DNA of 64,000 nucleotides from positions 1,056,839 through 1,120,838 of the forward strand of contig NZ_KB890024.1 of the NCBI RefSeq assembly GCF_000372965.1. The letters run 5' to 3'. Each line of letters begins with the position of its first letter. The first letter of the stretch is position 1. The position numbers and the translations under genes are program-made. Below are positions 40,666-49,316 of this stretch, piece after piece. The notes below the pieces were generated by a model, which was not told the DNA's origin, did no database searches, and saw only the letters and a list, made by a program, of their open reading frames with translations. The stretch comes from Hoeflea sp. 108 (GTDB lineage: Bacteria; Pseudomonadota; Alphaproteobacteria; Rhizobiales; Rhizobiaceae).

Positions 40666-41601
40666 TCATTGCTCTCGGGATGTCAGGATAGCCGCTTTTC
40701 GCTCCTGTGAAAGAGGACGCTGCGACAAAGATGGCATTGAACTCAGCGTAATGACCGCGACCAGAACCAGTGCCATTCCGATCATCTGCGACGGCGTCAA
40801 ATGTTCGCCAAGAAAGGCGTAGGCCAGCAAGCCACCGGCAACCGGGTCCATCATGCCCATGATGGTCGCTTCGAACGCCGCCACATGCCTGAGGCCGACG
40901 ATCAGCAGCACGAACGGCACGAAGGTTGCCGCAACGCCGAGCAGCAGGATTTGACCTATGGTCTCGGCATTGAGACTGCCGCTGTCCGGCGCATAGACCG
41001 GCAATACGACAAGCCATGCGACCGCCGACAGCCCGAATGAGTAGAAGGCAGCCGTTCCCGAGCTGATGCCCCGATCTGGAACCTCGTTGCCCATGACGTT
41101 GTAGACGGCGAGGATCAGCCCGCATGCGAATCCGGCGAGGATGCCGGCCAGGTTGTCGTTGAGATAGGCCGCGTTTCCAACTTGCGCGATCAGCGCGCAG
41201 CCCGCGAGGGCGGCGACCATCGAAAGCAATCGGACCGATCCGATCCGGCGGCCATGCCGCAGCTTTTCCCAGAGCACGACGAAGGCCGGCGCCGTGTATT
41301 GCAGGGTCAGCGCGACGGCCACGCTGGTCAGCGCGACAGCGACGAAGAACGACAACTGCACCAGCGTAAACATGACGGAAAAGCCGGCGAGGAACAGAAA
41401 TTGCGGCTTGGTGACATGAAAGCTTTTCGCGCCGCGAAGGCTTGCAAAGATCGCGACGCACAAGCCTGCGACGATAATTCTGAAGCCTGTCACTTGAACG
41501 GGCGTCAAATCGGTGCGGAAGAGCGCCTTACCCCAAACCCCGGAGCCACCGAACAGGATTGCAGATAGAAGCACGAACCCGAGCGCAGATTTACGATCCA
41601 T
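40666..41601 (-). CDS. EamA/DMT-family transporter (cargo copy 1)
   Basis: A 311-residue drug/metabolite transporter with about ten hydrophobic segments arranged as two EamA repeats. Landmarks are GFVLLSAILFGGSGVWGKAL, LQYTAPAFVVLWEKL and, in the second repeat, GVAATFVPFVLLIVGLRHV and LDPVAGGLLAY-like MDPVAGGLLAYAFLGE. It should export a small metabolite. ATG 41601 is chosen because the sequence upstream is not membrane-like. First gene of the minus-strand cluster. Confidence 0.9.
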   Translation of the reverse strand: MDRKSALGFVLLSAILFGGSGVWGKALFRTDLTPVQVTGFRIIVAGLCVAIFASLRGAKSFHVTKPQFLFLAGFSVMFTLVQLSFFVAVALTSVAVALTLQYTAPAFVVLWEKLRHGRRIGSVRLLSMVAALAGCALIAQVGNAAYLNDNLAGILAGFACGLILAVYNVMGNEVPDRGISSGTAAFYSFGLSAVAWLVVLPVYAPDSGSLNAETIGQILLLGVAATFVPFVLLIVGLRHVAAFEATIMGMMDPVAGGLLAYAFLGEHLTPSQMIGMALVLVAVITLSSMPSLSQRPLSQERKAAILTSREQ

Positions 41602-41952
41602 CCTCACCAAAGACCTTTGAGTTACCGAGAGATTTGGGAACCTGCCTGACATGTCCAGCGGACCGTCATCCATGGCGGCCGCCAGCTAAACGACTAGATC
41701 TCGGTATCCCGTTGGGCAAGGAGCGAAAGAGCTTTCGAGCTAGCTATTCGCGTGCGGTTTTCTTTCGGCTTCGTTCGACATGAACCGAAATGACCGCATG
41801 CAACACAGCTTGAAAAGCGCCATTATTGAACGAGATACGTTCCAAAACCACACATTGCACGCGCTTCCGTTCCTGTCGGGCGGGACTAGAGATTGCTTTC
41901 GCTTCGCGGAGCGGTATACGAAAAGCCATTGTAGAATTGGCGATTTCTTGAG
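41602..41952. other. gene-free divergent promoter region of the cargo cluster
   Basis: The 351 bases separate the two divergent arms of the Nudix/exporter cluster. They are less GC-rich than the flanks. Short frames here lack family similarity and good start signals. I see no clear operator palindrome. It presumably holds promoters for both the minus-strand EamA operon and the plus-strand EamA-Nudix pair. Confidence 0.5.
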
Positions 41953-42858
41953 ATGCAATGGATCGCGCTTGGCGCTTTATCTGGTCTGGTATTTGGTCTT
42001 TCGGACGTCGCTACCAAACGCGGACTTGAAGAAAATAGCATCCTATTTGTTTTAGCCGGAACATTCGCATTTGCGGTTCTATTCTGGATTCCCGTGATCG
42101 GATGGATGTTCATCCAAGGCTCAGGCATGGAATGGCTAGGCGCGATCGGCAAGATCGCATTCACCAGCCATCTCGCAATCTTCCTGAAAAGTTCGTGCCT
42201 GGCAGCGTCGTCACTGCTGGCTTTCGCCGCGATAAAGCATCTTCCCCTCTCCGTGGCGGGTGGCATTCGCGCGACGGGTCCGATCTGGCCGCTCATCGGC
42301 GGCATACTTCTTTTCCAGGAGTCCTTGAGACCTCAGGAGTGGGCCGGCCTCATTCTGATCCTGGGGGCTTTGACGATCTATACGACCGTGGGATTGCGGT
42401 CGGGAGGTGCTCGCGCCAGCATGGCATGGATTGCCGCGATGACGGGTGCGGTATTGCTGGCGGGCATCAGCCTGTTGCTGGACAAAGCCCTTGTTTCCGG
42501 CCGGGACATCGATCCACGCCACATCCAGTTCCTGTCGGACTTCTACAGATTCGCCATCGTGGCTGCTGCGGTGGGAGGCCACATGAGGTTGAAGCCCGGC
42601 GCTGCTCGGGGGGCCCATTGGCATTGGGGTATCGCCGCAGGTGGCCTTGGCATGTCGCTCGGCGAGTTCATCTATTTTCGAGCGCTGTTGAACCCCGACG
42701 CAATCATCGGCATCCTGTCCGCGCTACGCCGCGTCAGCGTCGTGACAGCGTTCTTGTTCGCTGTGTTCGTACTCAAGGAGGACAGAATCCGTGCGAAATC
42801 GGCGGCAATCTCGCTACTGATCCTGGGTTTGATCATCTTGGCCACGGCCAAAGCATAG
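41953..42858 (+). CDS. EamA/DMT-family transporter (cargo copy 2)
   Basis: A 301-residue membrane protein with ten hydrophobic segments in two EamA repeats (MQWIALGALSGLVFGLSDVA; LPLSVAGGIRATGPIWPLIG; and ALLNPDAIIGILSALRRVSV near the end). It belongs to the same superfamily as the exporter at 40666 but is not a close copy. The Nudix gene follows 23 bases later, so the two probably form an operon. The exported substrate is unknown. Confidence 0.88.
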   Translation: MQWIALGALSGLVFGLSDVATKRGLEENSILFVLAGTFAFAVLFWIPVIGWMFIQGSGMEWLGAIGKIAFTSHLAIFLKSSCLAASSLLAFAAIKHLPLSVAGGIRATGPIWPLIGGILLFQESLRPQEWAGLILILGALTIYTTVGLRSGGARASMAWIAAMTGAVLLAGISLLLDKALVSGRDIDPRHIQFLSDFYRFAIVAAAVGGHMRLKPGAARGAHWHWGIAAGGLGMSLGEFIYFRALLNPDAIIGILSALRRVSVVTAFLFAVFVLKEDRIRAKSAAISLLILGLIILATAKA

Positions 42859-42881
42859 CGGATATCGGCTGGAGCACGACC

Positions 42882-43406
42882 ATGGGGTGGGACACGAAGT
42901 CATCGCGGATTGCTTACAAGAATCGCTGGATGGAGGTCCGCGAAGACGAATTCATTCGCGAGGACGGCTCCCAGGGTCTTTATGCCGTCGTCAGCAAGCC
43001 CGACTACGCCGTCATCGTGCCCCTCGAAGGCGATCGAATCTATCTTGTCGAGCAATACCGATATCCGGTGGCGGGCCGCTATTGGGAGCTGCCTCAAGGC
43101 AGTTGGGAAAACGAGCCGGACAAGGCGCCCGAGGACCTTGCGAGAGCGGAGCTGAAGGAAGAGACGGGCCTGGCAGCCGGAAGGCTTGAGCATGCGGGGC
43201 ATCTCTTCCAGGCGTATGGCTACTCCAATCAAGGCTTCAATATCTTCCTCGCGACCGGACTGACCGAAGGCGAGCAAAGCCTCGATCCGGAAGAGCATGG
43301 CCTGATCTGCAGGGCATTTTCGTTCTCGCAGATCAAAGGCATGATCGCGACTGGCCAGATCAAGGATGCAACCACACTATCCACCCTTGGGCTGATGATG
43401 ATCTAG
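42882..43406 (+). CDS. Nudix hydrolase (ADP-ribose pyrophosphatase-like), plus-strand paralogue
   Basis: A 174-residue Nudix hydrolase closely related to the one at 38875: YKNRWMEVREDEF, YLVEQYRYPVAGRYWELPQG, ARAELKEETGL, and GHLFQAYGYSNQGFNIFLAT. The EExG acidic pair is intact; the Arg before the catalytic Glu is again missing. The start is ATG 42882 (MGWDTKSSRI). It pairs with an EamA exporter on the plus strand, mirroring the minus-strand arm of the cluster. Confidence 0.9.
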   Translation: MGWDTKSSRIAYKNRWMEVREDEFIREDGSQGLYAVVSKPDYAVIVPLEGDRIYLVEQYRYPVAGRYWELPQGSWENEPDKAPEDLARAELKEETGLAAGRLEHAGHLFQAYGYSNQGFNIFLATGLTEGEQSLDPEEHGLICRAFSFSQIKGMIATGQIKDATTLSTLGLMMI

Positions 43407-43488
43407 GGCTTGATTCCCTCCTTCGCCGACCTCTAGCGCGCGCTTGGACGAGATCTAGGTGAACGCGCACCTTGAAAGAGGTCGAATT

Positions 43489-43926
43489 TTATTCCAGTTC
43501 ATTGGCCTTGGCTGCGCCCGGCTCCATATCGCGCGACAATTCCTTGAGGAACCTGTCGCCGGTTGCGAGACGCTTGCCGAGGGTCTGCATGAACCCCTCG
43601 AACCGCTCCGTGCCCTTGGCTCGCGCCGCCCCTTGGGCGGCATCCGACATCGGCGGCGTGAAGGTCAGCCAGAAGCGGACGAAGAGCGCCAGCGTCTCGC
43701 CGAGCACGGCGAGATCCTCGTCCAGCGCGCCGACCTGACGGCCGAGCCGGTCGAGCCGGCGCGACATAGCGGCCTCCAGCTTCTCGCTGGTGTCGCCGGA
43801 CAGGAAGGAGGCCACGGCGGCTTCGACGATCGCGGATTTGGAGATGTTGCGGCGGAGCGCCAGCGCCTCGACCTGCTTAAGCAAGGCCGGGTCGAAATAG
43901 ACGTTCATGCGGGTGCGTGAGGTCAT
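43489..43926 (-). CDS. CopG-family ribbon-helix-helix protein adjacent to traG
   Basis: A 145-residue protein with an N-terminal ribbon-helix-helix (RMNVYFDPALLKQVEALALR, then NISKSAIVEAAVASFL). A helical C-terminal region follows (LDEDLAVLGETLALFVRFWL). Ribbon-helix-helix proteins next to T4CP genes often act as transfer accessory or regulatory DNA-binding proteins. Its start lies 10 bases from the traG stop, in the same orientation. The C-terminal extension is longer than in simple CopG regulators and may contact the relaxosome; that is inference. Confidence 0.82.
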   Translation of the reverse strand: MTSRTRMNVYFDPALLKQVEALALRRNISKSAIVEAAVASFLSGDTSEKLEAAMSRRLDRLGRQVGALDEDLAVLGETLALFVRFWLTFTPPMSDAAQGAARAKGTERFEGFMQTLGKRLATGDRFLKELSRDMEPGAAKANELE

Positions 43927-43936
43927 GGGCGGCTCC

Positions 43937-45919
43937 TCAAAGCTCGATGCCGTCGCCCGGATCGAGCGAGGCTTGCCGCGCGACCATCCGCATCCGGGCG
44001 CGCATCGCGTTGGCCTTCGCGGCGTCGACATCGGGCTCGTCGTCCAGAAGCTCGAATTCCTGCGCGGGCGACGGCGGCGGCAGGATTTCTTCATGTTCGG
44101 GCAATTCCGGCTCGCGACGGATGCCGGCATTGGCGGGATCGTCGCCGTCAATGCCGCCGCTGCTCGCGCCGGTCCGGCCCAGGGCCGCGACGACGCGGCC
44201 CGACCAGTCATCGGTTGCGGGGGCGTCCGCGGGTGCGGCCACCAGCTCGGGCGGCGCGATGATGCGCTCCTGCAAACGCGCGTCCTCGAAATACCGGGCC
44301 TTGGTGGCGCGGATCGGCGGCGTGCCCGCCACCATGACGATTTCCTCATTGGGCGGGAGCTGCATGATTTCGCCAGGCGTCAGCAGCGGCCGCGCCGTCT
44401 CCTGCCGCGAGACCATGAGATGACCCAGCCAGGGCGACAGGCGGTGGCCGGCATAGTTGGTGGAATCGCGCAGCTCGGTCGCGGTGCCCAGCGCATCCGA
44501 CACGCGCTTGGCTGTCCGTTCGTCATTGGTCGCGAAGCTGACGCGGACATGGCAGTTGTCGAGGATGGCGTTGTTCGGCCCATAGGCCCGCTCGATCTGG
44601 TTGAGCGATTGGGCGATCAGGAAGCCCTTGAGGCCATAGCCCGCCATGAAGGCGAGCGCGGATTCGAAGAAGTCGAGACGGCCGAGCGCCGGAAACTCGT
44701 CGAGCATCAGCAGCAGGCGATGGCGCTTGCCCGATGCAGTCAGCTCCTCGGTCAGCCGGCGACCGATCTGATTGAGGATCAGACGGATGAGCGGCTTGGT
44801 GCGGTTGATGTCGGACGGCGGGACGACGAGATAGAGGCTGACCGGCTTCTTGGCCCCGACGAGATCGGCGATACGCCAGTCGCAACGCGCCGTGACGCGG
44901 GCCACCACGGGATCGCGATACAATCCCAGGAACGACATGGCGGTCGAGAGCACGCCGGAGCGCTCGTTGTCGGATTTGTTCAGCAGCTCACGCGCCGACG
45001 AGGCGATGACGGGATGCACGCCGGCCTCGCCGAGATGCGGCGTCTCCATCATCGCCCGCAAGGTAGCTTCCACCGGGCGGCGCGGATCGGACAGGAAGCT
45101 TGCGACACCCGCCAGCGTCTTGTCGAGCTCGGCATAGAGGACATGCAGGATCGCGCCGACCAGCAGGCTGTGGCTGGTCTTTTCCCAGTGGTTGCGCTTG
45201 TCGAGCGACCCTTCGGGGTCGACCAGAATGTCGGCGATGTTCTGAACGTCGCGGACTTCCCATTCCCCTTGCCGGACCTCCAGCAGCGGATTGTAGGCGG
45301 AGGAATTCACATTGGTCGGATCGAACAGCAGCACGCGGCCGTGGCGGGAACGGAATCCCGCCGTCAGCGTCCAGTTCTCGCCCTTGATGTCGTGGACGAT
45401 GGCCGATCCCGGCCAGGTGAGCAGCGTCGGCACGACGAGGCCGACGCCCTTGCCCGAACGGGTCGGCGCGAAGCAAAGGACATGCTCGGGACCGTCATGG
45501 CGGAGATAGTCGCGGTCATATTTTCCGAGCAGGACGCCATCGGGACCGAGGAGGCCGGCGCTGCGGATTTCCCTGTCCTCGGCCCAGCGCGCCGAACCGT
45601 AGGTCGCGACGTTGCGCGCCTCGCGCGACCGGATGATCGACATGGTGATGGCGGCGGCGATGGCGATGAAGCCGCCGGACGCGGCGATGATCGCGCCCTC
45701 GGTGAAGATCGCGGGCGCATAGGCGTCGTAGGAGAACCACCACCAGAAGAAGACGGGCGGATAATAGACGGGCAAGCCCGCCAACTCGAACCACGGCTCG
45801 CCGAGCTGCGGCTGAAACCCCAGCCGCCATGCGGTCCATTGGGTCGCCGCCCAGGTCGTGATGAGAACAATGGTCAGAACAACAACGATCTGACCCCAGA
45901 GAATCCGGCCTCCACGCAT
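43937..45919 (-). CDS. traG: type IV coupling protein TraG (VirD4-like)
   Basis: A 660-residue coupling protein that brings the relaxosome to the mating channel. Two N-terminal membrane helices (QIVVVLTIVLITTWAATQW and IIAASGGFIAIAAAITMSII) precede the ATPase domain. Walker A is CFAPTRSGKGVGLVVPTLL. The VirD4 signature SAIVHDIKGENW and Walker B LLLMLDEFPALGR follow. A long acidic C-terminal tail is present. The start is the ATG at 45919 (MRGGRILWGQ). Confidence 0.95.
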   Translation of the reverse strand: MRGGRILWGQIVVVLTIVLITTWAATQWTAWRLGFQPQLGEPWFELAGLPVYYPPVFFWWWFSYDAYAPAIFTEGAIIAASGGFIAIAAAITMSIIRSREARNVATYGSARWAEDREIRSAGLLGPDGVLLGKYDRDYLRHDGPEHVLCFAPTRSGKGVGLVVPTLLTWPGSAIVHDIKGENWTLTAGFRSRHGRVLLFDPTNVNSSAYNPLLEVRQGEWEVRDVQNIADILVDPEGSLDKRNHWEKTSHSLLVGAILHVLYAELDKTLAGVASFLSDPRRPVEATLRAMMETPHLGEAGVHPVIASSARELLNKSDNERSGVLSTAMSFLGLYRDPVVARVTARCDWRIADLVGAKKPVSLYLVVPPSDINRTKPLIRLILNQIGRRLTEELTASGKRHRLLLMLDEFPALGRLDFFESALAFMAGYGLKGFLIAQSLNQIERAYGPNNAILDNCHVRVSFATNDERTAKRVSDALGTATELRDSTNYAGHRLSPWLGHLMVSRQETARPLLTPGEIMQLPPNEEIVMVAGTPPIRATKARYFEDARLQERIIAPPELVAAPADAPATDDWSGRVVAALGRTGASSGGIDGDDPANAGIRREPELPEHEEILPPPSPAQEFELLDDEPDVDAAKANAMRARMRMVARQASLDPGDGIEL

Positions 45920-46086
45920 ACAGGCTCCAAGCGGCAAAAATGTCGGAGTCAATCAGAGAATGGAGGATTTCGGGAGGTGCAACAGCCGATACGTGGCTGG
46001 AGGGCCGCCGGATAGAAATGGCGGCAAATAGGATGAACTACGTCGACGCTGGCAGCGGTCACCCATAGCTCAAATGTTCAAGGCGG

Positions 46087-47040
46087 TCAGTTTGATCGCC
46101 TCATTTCCCTCGCCATCGCGAACAGGTTGCGAAGCGCAGCACTGCGATTGTGTGGCGACCAGATCGCCGAAAAGACAACGGGCTCGGGTTCGTCGACGAT
46201 CGGCAGCAGGATGACGCCTGTAGTCGGAGACAGTTGGCTTGCTGCACCCAAGAGCGTGATACCGAAGCCCTGCGCGACCATGGACAGCAGCGTGCCGCGC
46301 TCCACCTCGAAGCGCTGGATCGCAGGCGGCGGCCAACCGCCCGCCAGCCGCAGAACGATATGATCATGGACTTGTGGTCCTGTGCCGCCATGACGAACAA
46401 GAAACTGCTCCGATGCGAGATCGGCCCAAGTGACTCCAGTCTGGGCCGCAAGCCGATGGTTCTCCGGCAGCGCGATCACAAGCGGTTCCGTCCAGATGGG
46501 GCGGGAGTGACAGTCCGGCAGGTCGAACGTGCCGACGAGGAATGCGACATCGACCCGATGAGCCCGCAAGTGCATGAGCGCATCGCGCGCTGATCCTTCG
46601 GTGATTTCGACAATGATGGCGGGGTAATCTGCGCGATATCGCGCAAGCAGTTTGTCGAGAAAGCCACCGGGAATCAGGCCGTGTACGCCGATGCGCAGAT
46701 GGCCGGCTTTTCCCACCGCCGCCAAGTTGGCGGCCTTAACCGCATGGTCGAGTTGATCCACACCTGCCGAGATCCCCTCAACGAAGTGCCGACCGGCTTC
46801 CGTCAACCGAACGCCGCGTGTGTTCCGCTCGAAAAGCACGATGCCAAGTTCTTCCTCCAGCGCCCGTATGCGGGCGCTGACGCTGGATTGGCTGATGCCG
46901 AGCGCCTTGGCGGCGTGATGGAAATTCAAGTATTCGGCGACAGCCAATGTTTGGATAAGCGCTGCCATTGGAATACGTCCACCATGCAATGGCGGGGGCT
47001 GCCCCGGTTGAACGCGGTTGATCAAACGTTTGCGGCGCAT
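46087..47040 (-). CDS. LysR-family regulator (cargo)
   Basis: A 317-residue LysR regulator. The winged helix is EYLNFHHAAKALGISQSSVS with RIRALEEELGIVLFERN, and the substrate-binding domain follows (GHLRIGVHGLIPGG). ATG 47040 is preceded by a strong GGGAGG on the minus strand, deciding the start over the later Met at the usual LysR position. The N-terminal extension before the HTH is about 24 residues and basic. It is co-directional with the EamA gene upstream (50-base gap), probably regulating it. Confidence 0.9.
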   Translation of the reverse strand: MRRKRLINRVQPGQPPPLHGGRIPMAALIQTLAVAEYLNFHHAAKALGISQSSVSARIRALEEELGIVLFERNTRGVRLTEAGRHFVEGISAGVDQLDHAVKAANLAAVGKAGHLRIGVHGLIPGGFLDKLLARYRADYPAIIVEITEGSARDALMHLRAHRVDVAFLVGTFDLPDCHSRPIWTEPLVIALPENHRLAAQTGVTWADLASEQFLVRHGGTGPQVHDHIVLRLAGGWPPPAIQRFEVERGTLLSMVAQGFGITLLGAASQLSPTTGVILLPIVDEPEPVVFSAIWSPHNRSAALRNLFAMAREMRRSN

Positions 47041-47090
47041 TAGGCAAACCTCCCTTAGATTTCCGCTTGCTTCCATCGTGATGCCATCCA

Positions 47091-47963
47091 TCAGGCGGAC
47101 GTCAGCAGGATCACGCCACCGACCAGGACCGCGCATCCGAAAAAGCGCCACGGCCCGACCTTTTCGCGAAGAAGCAGCATTCCCATTACGGCGCCGACCA
47201 TCATCGACATCTCACGCATCGGAGCCACGACGCTCAACGGCGCACCGAGATTCAGCGCCGTCAGGACAAGAATGTAGGAGAGCGGCGACAGCAGGCCGAC
47301 GCCGATGGCGATCGGCCAATAACCGCGCATCGCAGCTCGCGCTCGCGCCGGGTCGGCAATGACGATGGGCGCGAGGAGAAAGAAGCGCAGCAGATTCGAG
47401 AACCAATCGAGCACTACGGGCGCAATCCCGAGCGCCTTCACGGCATAGGCGTCGACCACCGTGTAGGACGCGATCAATCCGCCGGTCGCGGTGCCCCAGC
47501 TCACACCTGCCTGCCCCCCGGGCTTACGAAAGGCTGCCAGATCAGCCTGGGTCGCGATCAGGCCGATGCCGATGACGACCGCGATGAGACCTACGAAAAC
47601 CTGGAGCGTCGGCGCTTCTCCGAGGATCAGCACAGCACCGACAGTCGAAAGCATCGGTCCGGTGCCGCGAGCGACCGGATAGACGACGGAAAAATCAGCC
47701 TTCTGGTATCCCCGCTGAAGGCAAAGGCTGTAGGCCAGATGGATCAAGCCGCTGAGAAAGATGAAGCCGCCGCCCTGCCAGCTCCATTTGATTCCCCCCT
47801 CGGCGATCAAGTAGGCCACCCACGGCAAATAAGCGACGCAGGCGACGACGTTGTAAGCGAATACGAAGATCGGGCCGACAGCCGAAGCTCGCTTGGCCAG
47901 CAAATTCCATGTTGCGTGGACGAAGGCAGCGAGCACGACAAGCAGGATCGCGCCATAGCTCAT
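47091..47963 (-). CDS. EamA/DMT-family transporter (cargo copy 3)
   Basis: A 290-residue membrane protein with ten hydrophobic segments (MSYGAILLVVLAAFVHATWN at the N-terminus; DFSVVYPVARGTGPMLSTVG; SVVAPMREMSMMVGAVMGML). It is the third EamA exporter of this element and forms a likely operon with the LysR gene that follows. The VYPxARGxxPxL-type block is common in DMT exporters of amino acid-like metabolites. The substrate is unknown. Confidence 0.9.
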   Translation of the reverse strand: MSYGAILLVVLAAFVHATWNLLAKRASAVGPIFVFAYNVVACVAYLPWVAYLIAEGGIKWSWQGGGFIFLSGLIHLAYSLCLQRGYQKADFSVVYPVARGTGPMLSTVGAVLILGEAPTLQVFVGLIAVVIGIGLIATQADLAAFRKPGGQAGVSWGTATGGLIASYTVVDAYAVKALGIAPVVLDWFSNLLRFFLLAPIVIADPARARAAMRGYWPIAIGVGLLSPLSYILVLTALNLGAPLSVVAPMREMSMMVGAVMGMLLLREKVGPWRFFGCAVLVGGVILLTSA

Positions 47964-48110
47964 GACAGTCTCCGGCGCATCTTGCCGCCTTCTGCAAGAA
48001 TTGCGGCCACCCTCGGCGCTGTTGTTTTCAAGGCGCGGGTAAGTGGTCTTTCCTCGTCTTGATCGCTCCGAGCCCAGGGAGGGCTCTTGCGGCGGGTTTC
48101 AGAGCACATC

Positions 48111-48305
48111 CTACTTCCTCCAGAATGGCTTCTCGCATTCGCGTCTGCACGCTTCCGGGGAGATGCCGAGATCGTCCAAGCGATCACGCTCAAGCTCGGC
48201 CAGATCTCTTCGCTGATTGGCGCGATCAGCCCATCGCATCAATGCGCGCCAAAAAGACTTCAAACCGAAGAGGTAATCCAGTTTTATGAACTTACCGGGA
48301 GACAT
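48111..48305 (-). CDS. DUF1127 small protein
   Basis: A 64-residue basic protein with the DUF1127 pattern: RWADRANQRRDLAELERDRL, DDLGIS and a C-terminal ECEKPFWRK. In alphaproteobacteria such proteins are implicated in RNA turnover and in phosphate and carbon metabolism regulation. It is divergent from the LysR gene at 48378 and may be part of the regulated unit. The PFWR end is typical of the family. Confidence 0.85.
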   Translation of the reverse strand: MSPGKFIKLDYLFGLKSFWRALMRWADRANQRRDLAELERDRLDDLGISPEACRRECEKPFWRK

Positions 48306-48377
48306 AAACTGATGATATGCAGGCTATCGACGATAGAAAAACGACAAGTATGAACTTAGAATGTGAGGAAACCGCAC

Positions 48378-49316
48378 ATGGCGCGCCGCTTGCCCTCCCT
48401 GAACTCTCTCCGCGCGTTCGAAGCTGCGGGCCGCCTCGGTTTGATGAAACTGGCCGCCGAGGAACTTCATGTCACCCACAGCGCGATCAGCCGCCAGATC
48501 CAGCTCCTCGAAGCCACTCTCGACGTTCGCCTATTCGAGGGGCCGAAACACGCTCCGAAGCTGACCGACACAGGTCGGACATTGCTGCCGGCGCTGAGTG
48601 CGGCCTTCGACCAGATGGATGCGGCCGTGCGTCTCGTCGCCGATACGGAGGAAGGTCATCTCGACGTTTCCTGCCTCGGCACGTTTCTGATGAAATGGCT
48701 GATCCCGCGCCTGCATCGCTTTCGCCAAAGCCATCCCGCCATCAATATCCGGGTCAGCACCGCAGACACGCAGGTTGATTTTGCGCGGGACAGTTTCGAT
48801 GTCGCCGTCCGCGTCGGCGCGGGGCCATGGCCCAGTGAGGCTGACGTGGTCCCGCTTTTCGCCGAGCGTTTCGGGCCGGTGCATTCGGCGACGGTCGATG
48901 TCGACCCCAGCGATATTTTTGCACTGCCAATGCTGCAAACGCAGACGCGCCGGTCAGCATGGACCGACTGGAGCAAGCGCGCAGGTATCGAAGCGGGAAC
49001 CGGAACGGTGACTGAGTTCGAGCACTTCTACTTCATGCTCGAAGCGGCTGTAGGCGGCCTCGGCGTGTGCATCGCGCCCTGGCCCCTTGTTGCCGACGAC
49101 ATTGCTGCAGGAAGGCTTGTCGCGCCCTTTGGCTTTATCGAGAGCGGGCAGGATTACGTCGCGCTTCGACGCCGCCGCCGGAACAGGAAGGCGGCGACAT
49201 TTTGCAGTTGGCTGCACGATGTCGCCGTCGAGTTCACGAGCGCGCCCGAGACCCAGCACGATCATTTCGCGGCGTTGGTCCGCGATGCCTCTTCGATCAA
49301 CCTGGCAAGCAAATAG
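48378..49316 (+). CDS. LysR-family regulator, GcvA-type (cargo)
   Basis: A 312-residue regulator with a typical GcvA-like start MARRLPSLNSLRAFEAAGRL and HTH LAAEELHVTHSAISRQIQLL. The effector domain shows DSFDVAVRVGAGPWP. An in-frame GTG five codons earlier is possible. It is divergent from the DUF1127 gene, and its 3' end overlaps the convergent peptidase gene by 55 bases, an unusually long overlap. It may respond to an amino acid-like ligand. Confidence 0.92.
   Translation: MARRLPSLNSLRAFEAAGRLGLMKLAAEELHVTHSAISRQIQLLEATLDVRLFEGPKHAPKLTDTGRTLLPALSAAFDQMDAAVRLVADTEEGHLDVSCLGTFLMKWLIPRLHRFRQSHPAINIRVSTADTQVDFARDSFDVAVRVGAGPWPSEADVVPLFAERFGPVHSATVDVDPSDIFALPMLQTQTRRSAWTDWSKRAGIEAGTGTVTEFEHFYFMLEAAVGGLGVCIAPWPLVADDIAAGRLVAPFGFIESGQDYVALRRRRRNRKAATFCSWLHDVAVEFTSAPETQHDHFAALVRDASSINLASK

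Noticed and set aside
41740..41958. Short frames between the divergent EamA genes
   Set aside because: They lack start signals and domain features and lie in an evident divergent promoter region.
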